Part shown: positions 25,929 through 34,803 of the stretch, piece after piece
Layout of the letters: each line of letters starts with the position of its first letter
How positions within the stretch are numbered: the stretch's first letter is position 1
Origin: an uncultured Cryomorphaceae bacterium
GTDB lineage: Bacteria > Bacteroidota > Bacteroidia > Flavobacteriales > Schleiferiaceae
NCBI GenBank assembly: GCA_913043005.1
Contig: CAJWKU010000005.1
Coordinates: forward strand, 23,599 to 87,598
DNA length: 64,000 nt
Direction: 5' to 3'
Notes under the pieces: generated by a model
What the model was told of the DNA's origin: nothing
What the model saw: only the letters and a program-made list of their open reading frames with translations
The model's database searches: none
Position numbers and translations under genes: made by a program

Positions 25929-28160
25929 ATGGATTCATTATCATCTACAACTTTCGAAACTGCTCAGGAATTGGGCTTGTTGCCTGAAGAATATGATGAG
26001 ATTTGTAATGTATTGGGTAGGACTCCAAATTTTACAGAATTGAATATTTATTCTGTTATGTGGTCAGAACATTGCTCATACAAGAACTCGATAAAATGGT
26101 TAAAGAAATTGCCTAAAGATGGACCCCAAATGCTTGCAAAAGCTGGGGAAGAAAATGCTGGTTTAGTTGATATTGGAGAGGGTTTAGCGTGTTGTTTTAA
26201 AATTGAATCACATAATCACCCTTCAGCATTAGAGCCTTTTCAGGGTGCTGCAACAGGAGTGGGTGGTATCAATCGTGATATATTCACAATGGGAGCTCGT
26301 CCGATTGCTCAACTAAATAGCCTTCGTTTTGGCGATCCAAATTCTGTTCGTACCAAGTGGCTGGTTAATGGTGTGGTAAAAGGCATCAGTACTTATGGTA
26401 ATTCTTTCGGCATCCCTACGGTTGGGGGTGAAGTTTATTTTGATAAATGTTATGAGCAGAATCCACTAGTTAATGCTTTCTCTGCCGGAATAGTTGATGT
26501 AGGTGGGCAAATTTCGGCAAAGGCTGAGGGAGTTGGTAATGCAGTTTACATTGTTGGAAGTTCAACAGGAAGAGATGGTGTTCATGGGGCGGCGTTTGCT
26601 TCAAAGGATTTAACCGAAGACAGTGCAAATGATATTCCTTCAGTTCAAGTTGGAGATCCTTTTCAGGAGAAGCTTTTGCTTGAGGCAACTATGGAATTAG
26701 CAAAAATTGATGCTGTAAAAGGAATGCAAGATATGGGAGCTGCAGGGATAACTTGCTCCACTAGCGAAATGAGTGCTGGTGGAAAAGTGGGTATGGATAT
26801 TTGGCTTGATAAAGTTCCAACTCGCCAAGAGGGAATGGAACCATGGGAAATTCTGCTTTCAGAATCACAAGAGAGAATGCTAGTAGTAGTAGATAAAGGT
26901 CGCGAAAATGATGTACAAGATATTTTTGATAAGTGGGACATTCATTGTAAGAAAATTGGTATTGTAACAGCAGGGCCATTACTACGATATTTCTGGAATG
27001 AGGAAAAAATTGCGGAAATACCAGCTGAGTCTCTTGTTCTTGGAGGAGGTGCCCCAATTTATGATCGTGAAATTAAAGAACCCATTTATTTTAAAAAGTT
27101 CAAGAAATTCGACATAAAAAAAATTCCGGAACCAAAAGATCTATTACACGTTGCAAAAAAAATAATAGCATTACCTAATATATCGTCAAAAAAATATATT
27201 TATGAGCAGTATGATTCCATGGTTGGAACAAAAAATCGTTCTACTAATGAACCTAGTGATGCGTCAATAGTGAATATCAAAGGATCTAAGAGAGCAATGG
27301 CGATGACTGTAGATTGTAATAGTCGATATGTTCACGCTGATCCGGAAGTGGGAACAATGATTGCTGTCTCCGAAAATGCTAGGAATATTATCTGCTCGGG
27401 CGGCGAGCCATCCGCCATAACAAATTGTTTAAATTTTGGAAACCCATATAATCCAGAAGTCTATTGGCAGTTTACTGAGGCAATAAAAGGAATGTCAAAG
27501 GCTTGTAAGCGGTTTTCAACTCCAGTTACTGGAGGAAATGTCAGTTTTTATAATCAAACTCAAGTAGGGGATACAATTGAACCTATCTTTCCAACACCTA
27601 CAATTGCCATGATTGGCTTGGTCAAGAATATCGACAATGTTACAACAATTCAATATAAAACTAAAGGAGATTTAATCTACCAAATAGGTCCAACTTATGA
27701 AGACATTGCTTCGAGTCAGTATCTTGTTAATATTCACGGAGTTGATGAATCTCCGGTGCCTATTTTTGATCTAGAACAAGAATTTTCGGTTCAGAAAAAA
27801 GTTCAAAATCTGATAAAAAAAGAGATTATATCAAGTGCTCATGACATTTCAGAAGGTGGTCTTTTTGTTACCCTGATGGAGAGCGCTATGCTCTCGAATT
27901 TAGGATTTGATATAACAACTGATTCATCTATTAGAAGTGATGCTTATCTTTTTGGTGAAAGTCAAAGTCGAATTATAATTACCGTCTCGCCTGATAATGA
28001 AGATGAATTAATCGATCTCATGATGACGAAAGATGTTGAATTTCATCTTGTAGGTCATGTAACAAAAGGCGCAATACGAATTGATGATCACGATTGGGGA
28101 GATGTCAAATTTTTCCGGGATTTGTATGATAACGCCTTAGGGGAAATACTTGATAAATAG
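25929..28160 (+). CDS. purL: Phosphoribosylformylglycinamidine synthase subunit PurL (small form)
   Basis: A 743-residue ATP-dependent amidotransferase subunit of purine synthesis that turns FGAR into FGAM. WSEHCSYKNS (about 46-55), the ESHNHPSALEPFQGAATG active-site region, and DMGAAGITCSTSEMS are diagnostic. It is the short Bacillus-type form, which needs PurS and the glutaminase PurQ; the long 1200-residue form with a fused glutaminase is absent here, and neither purS nor purQ lies in the window. Nine bases separate its stop from the convergent pheT stop. Confidence 0.96.
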   Translation: MDSLSSTTFETAQELGLLPEEYDEICNVLGRTPNFTELNIYSVMWSEHCSYKNSIKWLKKLPKDGPQMLAKAGEENAGLVDIGEGLACCFKIESHNHPSALEPFQGAATGVGGINRDIFTMGARPIAQLNSLRFGDPNSVRTKWLVNGVVKGISTYGNSFGIPTVGGEVYFDKCYEQNPLVNAFSAGIVDVGGQISAKAEGVGNAVYIVGSSTGRDGVHGAAFASKDLTEDSANDIPSVQVGDPFQEKLLLEATMELAKIDAVKGMQDMGAAGITCSTSEMSAGGKVGMDIWLDKVPTRQEGMEPWEILLSESQERMLVVVDKGRENDVQDIFDKWDIHCKKIGIVTAGPLLRYFWNEEKIAEIPAESLVLGGGAPIYDREIKEPIYFKKFKKFDIKKIPEPKDLLHVAKKIIALPNISSKKYIYEQYDSMVGTKNRSTNEPSDASIVNIKGSKRAMAMTVDCNSRYVHADPEVGTMIAVSENARNIICSGGEPSAITNCLNFGNPYNPEVYWQFTEAIKGMSKACKRFSTPVTGGNVSFYNQTQVGDTIEPIFPTPTIAMIGLVKNIDNVTTIQYKTKGDLIYQIGPTYEDIASSQYLVNIHGVDESPVPIFDLEQEFSVQKKVQNLIKKEIISSAHDISEGGLFVTLMESAMLSNLGFDITTDSSIRSDAYLFGESQSRIIITVSPDNEDELIDLMMTKDVEFHLVGHVTKGAIRIDDHDWGDVKFFRDLYDNALGEILDK

Positions 28161-28169
28161 TAAGTATTA

Positions 28170-30611
28170 CTAGGATCTAATCTCTGCATCAACATCAGAC
28201 TTTAAGAAATCAATTATTCTAGATACTGACTTTTCAATTTGAGAATCTTTAAGGGTTCTACCTAAATCTTGAAAAATTAATCGCACTCCAAATGAACTTC
28301 GGGCTTTTCCAATTTTTTCTCCTTGAAAAACATCAAAAAGTTCAAAGTCAATTAGCGTTTTTTCTTTAGATTTTTTAATTGCAAGTTTGATGGCTTCATA
28401 TTTAATCTCAGACTTTACAATTATTGCTAAATCTCTGGTCACTTTGGGAAATTTTGGAGTTTCTTTATATTGCACTTTGGAAATTTTAGCAATTTGACAA
28501 ACGTTATCCCAATGGAAAATACCTGCCAAAACTGCTTCCTTAACATCTGATTTTTTTAAAGCCCATTCATCTACCCAAGAGATTGTTGCCAATACCTTTT
28601 GACCACTTTCTAATCTTATACCACCGGCCCACTTGCCAGCAATAGGTTCTTGCTCTATTTCATTGATTTTATCAATACCTAAGCAAGAAAGTAAGCCTAT
28701 GCTGATGCCTTTTAGGGTGAAGAAATCAACTTTAGTTTTTTCTTTACTCCAGTGGGGTCTTGGAAATTGTCCGCTTAGCCAAATTCCTAAATGATTTTTT
28801 TCAGAATAATTATTTTCTTGAGAACTAGCATAAACTCGCCCAAATTCAAAAATAGATATATTGGATTCTTGTCTTTTTAAATTATAGCTAATTGCATTTA
28901 AGCCACCCATCAATAATGTCGGACGCATGATTTCTAACTCTTGACTTAGGGGATTTAGTATTTTCACATTGTTTTCAGAGTTAATACTTGGATGATTCGA
29001 GTATAACTCTGAGCTTGTGAGCGAATTATTCATAATCTCATAAAGCCCATTAGCTACGAGGTAGTCTGTTGCTTTTCTTCTTAAAGACTCATTTGATATC
29101 ACTTCATTTTCAGCCAAGCTTAATCGCATTCTTTCGGGAAAAGGGATAGAATTGAAACCGTAAATTCTTAATATCTCTTCAGCAATATCAGCTTCTCTTG
29201 TAACATCCCATCGGTAGGCTGGTATGGATAATTCTAAAGTTGATTTTGTCAATATGGTTGAGGAAATATCTAATGAATTAAGGATGGATATGACTTCACT
29301 TTGATTTATTTCGAGACCAATTAATTTAGTTATTCGAGTTAAATCAACTTCAATAATTCGATTATCGAATCGGGAGTTATTTAAACTCTTTTCAGAAAAT
29401 CCTGTAATAGTGGCATTTGGAAATATTTCGTTTATTAATTTCCATGCCAAGACAAGGGCATCCATACCAATATTTGGATCAACACCTCTTTCATATCGGA
29501 ATGATGCATCGGTATTCAGACCATGTCTTTTTGCAGTTTTCCTTATCACGACGGGATCAAACCATGCAGATTCAATAATGATATCCGTACTATCCTCATT
29601 AACCCCTGAATTCTGCCCACCAAAAACTCCGGCAAGAGCCAATGGTACTTGCTTATCTGCGATCACTAAATCTTCTTTATGTAACTTTCTAGTTACTCCG
29701 TCAAGTGTAATCAGTTCTTCGTTGCTTTTCGCTCTCCTGATTAGAATAGAATTACCTATAATTTTCTGAGTATCAAAGGCGTGAAGCGGATGTCCCTTGT
29801 CATTGAGGACATAGTTAGTAATGTCCACAATGGCATTTATAGGTTTCAGTCCAATAGCTTTTAGACGGCGCTTAAGCCAGTCTGGAGAAGATATGTTCTT
29901 TAATCCGCTGATGCTGAGTGCTCTATATCGTGGGCATGCATATTTATCTTGAATGTTAATTTCAATATTTGAATCGGCCTTAGACCATTCACTGATATTA
30001 TTTTCATTCCAGATATATTTGATTTTTCTATGAATTGCTGCTGCCCTTAGATCTCTCGCAACACCCATATGGCTCATGGCATCCATTCTATTTGGGGTTA
30101 AACCAATTTCAAAAATGGAATCGGATTTTAGCCCAAGATATTCTGAAAGGGGAGTGCCTGAAATTGCATCATTACCCAAAATATAAATTCCATCATGTGA
30201 TTTTCCAATGCCAAGTTCGTCCTCAGCGCATAGCATACCTTCTGATAATTGTCCTCGTATTTTTCCTTTTTTTATCTTAATTCCTTTCTCAATACTTTCT
30301 GGATATATGGTACAACCAATTGTAGCAACTGGAACTTTTTGTCCAACCGCAATATTTGATGCTCCACAAACAATATTTAGTGGGTCTTCCGTTCCAATAG
30401 TAATTTTAGTGCATGAGAGTCTATCCGCATTTGGATGTTTAGATAGTGATACGATTTCACCTACGACTACCCCTTTTAGTCCACCTTTTATTTGATCTAC
30501 TTGTTCGATTTTTTCAACTTCTAATCCTGTAGATGTTAAAATATCAGTTAAACCTTCATCAGAAAGCTCAGTTTTGATGTAGTCGCTCAACCACTCTTTA
30601 GAAATTAGCAT
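28170..30611 (-). CDS. pheT: Phenylalanine--tRNA ligase beta subunit
   Basis: An 813-residue subunit of the alpha2-beta2 synthetase that charges tRNA-Phe. Domains in order: a tRNA-binding OB fold (about 40-155, with VVGEIVSLSKHPNADRL split as VGEIV and HPNADRL), B3/B4 editing region near LTPNRMDAMSH and later RYERGVDP, B5 near 410-480, the catalytic-like core, and a C-terminal anticodon-binding (FDX-ACB) domain ending near residue 805. Length is normal. pheS is not in the window. A -7 box lies 5 bases upstream. Confidence 0.96.
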   Translation of the reverse strand: MLISKEWLSDYIKTELSDEGLTDILTSTGLEVEKIEQVDQIKGGLKGVVVGEIVSLSKHPNADRLSCTKITIGTEDPLNIVCGASNIAVGQKVPVATIGCTIYPESIEKGIKIKKGKIRGQLSEGMLCAEDELGIGKSHDGIYILGNDAISGTPLSEYLGLKSDSIFEIGLTPNRMDAMSHMGVARDLRAAAIHRKIKYIWNENNISEWSKADSNIEINIQDKYACPRYRALSISGLKNISSPDWLKRRLKAIGLKPINAIVDITNYVLNDKGHPLHAFDTQKIIGNSILIRRAKSNEELITLDGVTRKLHKEDLVIADKQVPLALAGVFGGQNSGVNEDSTDIIIESAWFDPVVIRKTAKRHGLNTDASFRYERGVDPNIGMDALVLAWKLINEIFPNATITGFSEKSLNNSRFDNRIIEVDLTRITKLIGLEINQSEVISILNSLDISSTILTKSTLELSIPAYRWDVTREADIAEEILRIYGFNSIPFPERMRLSLAENEVISNESLRRKATDYLVANGLYEIMNNSLTSSELYSNHPSINSENNVKILNPLSQELEIMRPTLLMGGLNAISYNLKRQESNISIFEFGRVYASSQENNYSEKNHLGIWLSGQFPRPHWSKEKTKVDFFTLKGISIGLLSCLGIDKINEIEQEPIAGKWAGGIRLESGQKVLATISWVDEWALKKSDVKEAVLAGIFHWDNVCQIAKISKVQYKETPKFPKVTRDLAIIVKSEIKYEAIKLAIKKSKEKTLIDFELFDVFQGEKIGKARSSFGVRLIFQDLGRTLKDSQIEKSVSRIIDFLKSDVDAEIRS

Positions 30612-30616
30612 AGCTG

Positions 30617-30624
30617 CAAAAATA
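30617..30624 (-). promoter_or_regulatory. -7 box for pheT
   Basis: Minus-strand TATTTTTG, an exact consensus match, 5 bases before the pheT ATG, predicting a leaderless transcript. Confidence 0.48.
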
Positions 30625-30681
30625 CACAGTAATTTATCCTTTGCTAGAAGAAATTCTGCACTATTTTAATCTAAATGATAA

Positions 30682-31308
30682 TCATGTTAAACCGAATATA
30701 AAAAAAGCGTATAAAAAAAATCTTAAAAATCTTGTAGTTGCAAGGATTAAGAATAATCTCAATCTAAAATTCACTATTCCCGCAATTGTGCATACGGGGG
30801 CGAACGGTAAAGGAGCTATAGCAGATAAAAATATTAAAAGCCCACCAAATTTCTTTAGTTGCAAAGACTGCTCTTGGAATCTATTGTTTATCCATTTTTG
30901 AACAATGGGGAAATAGTGAATTCGTTTACCAATAAAGTAGCTTAATACGCCACCTATGTAACTTACAAGTGCTAAAAGAAGGGTCATGAGATATGGGTGT
31001 TGCATCTCACCTGCCCATAAAATAAAAAAATCGGGAGGTAAGATACCTGTAACTATTTCAGATAATCCTAGTAACATTATAACAGCAGTCCAATGAATTT
31101 TTATCGTGACCCATTCGGCAATAGCTTCAATGTCAACTAAATAATTGTTTAAGAGCCAAATTGCCACGGCAAAAATTATTATAATAAGACCAAGCTTTCG
31201 AAATCCTTGAACTAAGAATTTATACCCTCCGCTGATTTGATAAAACCTGTGAGTTAATGATACAGAGCGCCAAAACGGGCGGATTTTTTTTAGCGGTCTG
31301 ATTTTCAT
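30682..31308 (-). CDS. DedA/VTT-family membrane protein
   Basis: A protein of about 208 residues with four or five hydrophobic helices. The stretch EIVTGILPPDFFILWAGE followed by VSYIGGVLSYFIGKRI and a late AIAPLPFAPVCTIAGI is characteristic of DedA (VTT) proteins, some of which flip undecaprenyl phosphate or phospholipids. I take the ATG at 31308; an upstream ATG at 31362 would overlap recG by 19 bases and add 18 residues with no helix. It follows recG on the minus strand and is likely co-transcribed with it. Substrate unknown. Confidence 0.78.
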   Translation of the reverse strand: MKIRPLKKIRPFWRSVSLTHRFYQISGGYKFLVQGFRKLGLIIIIFAVAIWLLNNYLVDIEAIAEWVTIKIHWTAVIMLLGLSEIVTGILPPDFFILWAGEMQHPYLMTLLLALVSYIGGVLSYFIGKRIHYFPIVQKWINNRFQEQSLQLKKFGGLLIFLSAIAPLPFAPVCTIAGIVNFRLRLFLILATTRFLRFFLYAFFIFGLT

Positions 31309-31343
31309 TTTTGGGTTTAAATTTAGAATGGATGGATCACAAA

Positions 31344-33449
31344 TTATGCCACGGATCCCCATTGTATTTTATGTCTAGAATATTCTGAAAACCTATATCT
31401 CAATTTTTCATTATCCGCTTTTTCTAATTTAGGATCATTCAGAACCAAAGATTCAGCGATTTTCCTAGACCATTCAATTAATTCACCATCTTCGATAATA
31501 TTGGCGATTTTGTAATCGAGAGAACCACTTTGACGGGTACCCATAACTTCTCCAGGCCCTCGGAGTTTCATATCAACATTGGCTATTTCAAATCCATCAT
31601 TGGTTTTACATAATGTATCAATACGGATTTGGCCATTATCACTTAGTTTATCTCCGGTCATTAATATACAGTATGATTTTTCTCCTCCTCGACCTACTCT
31701 GCCTCTTAATTGGTGTAGCTGAGAAAGTCCAAATTTTTCAGCGTTTTCTATTACCATAACACTTGCATTCGGCACGTCTACGCCAACTTCAATAACTGTT
31801 GTAGATACCATTATTTGTGTTTCTCCATTAACAAATCTTTGCATTTCCCATTGTTTGTCTTCCGATTTCATTCGTCCATGAACAATTGATACTTCAAAAT
31901 CGGGTCTTGGAAAATCTCGGATTATACTCTCATAGCCATCCATTAAATCTTTAAAGTCAAGTTTTTCACTTTCTTCGATTAACGGATAAACTATATAAAC
32001 CTGTCGACTTTTTAAAATTTGATCTTTTATAAATCCCCATACTTGCAGACGATTATGATCTGTTCTGTGTACTGTTTTTATAGACTTTCTTCCTGGAGGA
32101 AGTTCATCAATTATCGAAAGGTCTAGGTCGCCATAGATACTCATTGCCAATGTTCTTGGAATAGGGGTGGCTGTCATCACCAAAATATGTGGAGATGGAT
32201 TATTTTTTTTCCGAAGTTTAGCTCTTTGTGCAACTCCAAATTTATGCTGTTCATCAATGATTGCGATTCCTAAATTTTTAAAAATAACAGGATCTTCTAT
32301 TAATGCATGAGTCCCTACAAGTATATCAATATGCCCTGACTCAAGATTTTTAAACATTATCTTTCTCGCAGATTTTTTCACAGATCCAGTTAAAAGACTA
32401 ATAGTTATACCAAGTTTTTCTGCCCATGGTATTAAACTAGAATAATGTTGCTGTGCCAAAATTTCTGTCGGGGCCATCATGGCTGTTTGATGTCCATTGT
32501 CAACTGCCATTAGTATAGACATAAATGCTACAAGGGTCTTCCCTGAGCCAACATCTCCTTGAATTAGACGGTTCATGTGCAAGCCAGACGTTGCATTTTC
32601 CCTGATTTCTTTTATTACTTTTTTTTGAGCATTTGTTAACTCAAACGGAAGGATATTTTCGTAAAAATTATTAAAATTTGGCTTCAGCTTAGAAAATATA
32701 AATCCCCCATTTTGAGCAAGGTGACTCTTACGTTTATACGCGAATATAAGCTGGTCTAAAAACACTTCTTCAAAAGCTAAACGTTCTCTTGCGATTGATA
32801 ATCTCTGAGCATTTTTAGGATAGTGCATTTCTTTTAAAGCTGTTCCCCTAGATGGCCAATTTTTATTTTTGACTATGGATTGAGGGAGCCAATCTAATTG
32901 AGGCTCGCTAAAATTATTAAGAAGGTCTGCAATAAGTTTTGCCAGTCCTTTGCTATTTAATCCTGCTGAGGATAATTTTTCAGTGGAAGAATAAACGGGA
33001 TGCATTCCTAAAAAATTATTTTTTTTAAATGAGTTGATTGATTCCAAGTCCGGATGGGACATACTGAAATTTCCATTGAAATCAGAAATTCTGCCAAAGG
33101 CGATAACTTCATTTCCTGGATTAATAGATTTCTGAATCCACTTAACTCCCTTAAACCAAATTAATTCAATACTACCATTGTCCGAATCTAATTTAGCAGT
33201 CAGTCTTTTCTTTGGACCATGACCAAGAAGTTTAATTTCTGATAAAACACCCCGCACCTGAATTTCAGCAGGACCGGGTGAAACCTCATTTGGTTGGTAA
33301 ACTACTGATCGATCTATGTATCTAAATGGAAAGTATTCAATAAGGTCTCCAAATGTTCTGATCCCGAGTTCAGAAGACATTAGTCCGGCCTTATATGGTC
33401 CAACACCCTTCAAATATGTCAGAGATGTATATAAGTCATTCATCGCCAT
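31344..33449 (-). CDS. recG: ATP-dependent DNA helicase RecG
   Basis: A superfamily 2 helicase of about 700 residues that remodels stalled replication forks and Holliday junctions. An N-terminal wedge/OB domain (about 1-260) is followed by Walker A GDVGSGKT, the DEQH box in IIDEQHKFG, TATPIPRTLA, and the C-terminal QLRGRVGRG and GTRQSG. Possible starts are TTG at 33455 and ATGs at 33449 and 33443. A perfect -7 box (33453-33460) overlaps the TTG, so I prefer 33449. Confidence 0.94.
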   Translation of the reverse strand: MAMNDLYTSLTYLKGVGPYKAGLMSSELGIRTFGDLIEYFPFRYIDRSVVYQPNEVSPGPAEIQVRGVLSEIKLLGHGPKKRLTAKLDSDNGSIELIWFKGVKWIQKSINPGNEVIAFGRISDFNGNFSMSHPDLESINSFKKNNFLGMHPVYSSTEKLSSAGLNSKGLAKLIADLLNNFSEPQLDWLPQSIVKNKNWPSRGTALKEMHYPKNAQRLSIARERLAFEEVFLDQLIFAYKRKSHLAQNGGFIFSKLKPNFNNFYENILPFELTNAQKKVIKEIRENATSGLHMNRLIQGDVGSGKTLVAFMSILMAVDNGHQTAMMAPTEILAQQHYSSLIPWAEKLGITISLLTGSVKKSARKIMFKNLESGHIDILVGTHALIEDPVIFKNLGIAIIDEQHKFGVAQRAKLRKKNNPSPHILVMTATPIPRTLAMSIYGDLDLSIIDELPPGRKSIKTVHRTDHNRLQVWGFIKDQILKSRQVYIVYPLIEESEKLDFKDLMDGYESIIRDFPRPDFEVSIVHGRMKSEDKQWEMQRFVNGETQIMVSTTVIEVGVDVPNASVMVIENAEKFGLSQLHQLRGRVGRGGEKSYCILMTGDKLSDNGQIRIDTLCKTNDGFEIANVDMKLRGPGEVMGTRQSGSLDYKIANIIEDGELIEWSRKIAESLVLNDPKLEKADNEKLRYRFSEYSRHKIQWGSVA

Positions 33450-33452
33450 ACT

Positions 33453-33460
33453 CAAAAATA
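33453..33460 (-). promoter_or_regulatory. -7 box for recG
   Basis: Minus-strand TATTTTTG, an exact consensus match, ending 3 bases before the ATG at 33449. Only about 20 bases separate recG from the divergent sugar transferase gene. Confidence 0.42.
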
Positions 33461-33470
33461 AGGTTAACTT

Positions 33471-34802
33471 ATGGGCTTAATGGAGTCTAGAGGTATACGT
33501 TCATCAGAATTTACTTTTTTTTTAGCAGATGGAGCTATTTTAATCGGTTCATTTTTGCTTTGGGCGAATGTTCGATTTGGGAACTTATCTGTCAATAACC
33601 CTCTCTATTATGATCAATATCTGATATTATTTATTTTAGTTTTTGTCCTTTGGATCAGTTTCTCATTAGTTTTTAATGTCCATAAACTGAAGGTTGGGGT
33701 GGAGGTGAGAAGCGTTTTGTCTAGTTTTTACAGGATGGTATTTCTACATATATCTACGATAGCTTTAGTTGTTTTTATTTTAAAGACCTCAATCTATTAT
33801 TCTCGAATATTCTTGTTTTTATTTGTGGTCTCATATTTGTTTTTTGGTACAATTTTCCGCTTCTTTTGGATTTATGGATTGAGAAATTATTTTTTAAATA
33901 AAAACTCTTCAAAACTAATTGCAACTGTTGGCGTCGGTAGTCAATGGAAGAGATTAGGTATTGAACTCAATCGTCACCCTGAGTATGGTTATAAAATTGG
34001 AAAAAGATTTGATGTTTTACCTACTGTGCAAGAATTATCAAATAAATATGAAGAATTATGGGTTTCACCTGAAGAAATGCGTTCAGCATCAAGACTTGCT
34101 GATGAATTAGGCATCAGGCTTAGGTTAGTACCTGATTTGGGTGTTTTAGTAGCAAACCGTACGCGGTTGACATCATTTGGAAATATTCCAATTGTGGATA
34201 TTCGTCCTGAACCTCTGAGCTTTTTCTTTTCCTCATTTATGAAGAGATCACTTGATGTTTTCATCTCATTTTTTGGCTTGTTATTTATTTTGTCTTGGCT
34301 AACTCCGATTATCGGTATCTTGATTAAGATCAATTCCAGAGGGTCTATATTTTATTCCCAAACCCGAGTGGGGATAGCTGGAAATAATTTTAGAATATGG
34401 AAGTTTAGAAGCATGTATAAGGGCTCAGAAGAAGATATTCAGGCTAAATCAAAGGATAATCGTATTACTTTTTTAGGAAAAATATTAAGGAAAAATCATT
34501 TAGATGAGCTTCCCCAATTGTGGAATGTGTTTATTGGTACTATGAGTCTAGTGGGACCAAGGCCCCATATGCTCTCAGATCACAGCGAATACACAAAAGC
34601 AATTAATAATTATGGGATAAGGCATTGGGTTCGGCCTGGAATGACAGGTTTAGCTCAGGCCCGAGGTTTAACCGGATCTAAGGACATAGAGCTAATGCAT
34701 GAAAGAATTCGTACTGATATATATTATATCGAGAATTGGTCTTTTATTTTAGATTTAAAAATTATGGGTGCGACTATTTTAGGAAAACGAAAATGGATTT
34801 AG
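33471..34802 (+). CDS. Polyprenyl-phosphate sugar-1-phosphate transferase (WcaJ/PssY type)
   Basis: A 443-residue membrane enzyme that starts surface polysaccharide or glycan assembly by moving a sugar phosphate from a nucleotide sugar to undecaprenyl phosphate. Four hydrophobic helices (about 10-130) and a CoA-binding-like middle domain precede the catalytic domain (about 255-443), which starts with a further helix. Catalytic-domain motifs are WKFRSMYKGSEED, DELPQLWNVFIGTMSLVGPRP (read as DELPQLWN and SLVGPRP) and WVRPGMTGLAQ. An internal ATG at 33480 is an alternative start. It converges on the double glycosyltransferase with one base between stop codons, which suggests a shared polysaccharide pathway. 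Confidence 0.9.
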   Translation: MGLMESRGIRSSEFTFFLADGAILIGSFLLWANVRFGNLSVNNPLYYDQYLILFILVFVLWISFSLVFNVHKLKVGVEVRSVLSSFYRMVFLHISTIALVVFILKTSIYYSRIFLFLFVVSYLFFGTIFRFFWIYGLRNYFLNKNSSKLIATVGVGSQWKRLGIELNRHPEYGYKIGKRFDVLPTVQELSNKYEELWVSPEEMRSASRLADELGIRLRLVPDLGVLVANRTRLTSFGNIPIVDIRPEPLSFFFSSFMKRSLDVFISFFGLLFILSWLTPIIGILIKINSRGSIFYSQTRVGIAGNNFRIWKFRSMYKGSEEDIQAKSKDNRITFLGKILRKNHLDELPQLWNVFIGTMSLVGPRPHMLSDHSEYTKAINNYGIRHWVRPGMTGLAQARGLTGSKDIELMHERIRTDIYYIENWSFILDLKIMGATILGKRKWI

Positions 34803-34803
34803 T

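Noticed and set aside
29410..29769. A 119-codon open frame opposite pheT
   Set aside because: Antisense shadow of a well-conserved synthetase.
33450..33455. TTG start for recG at 33455
   Set aside because: It would overlap the -7 box; an ATG six bases further in fits the spacing seen at other genes.
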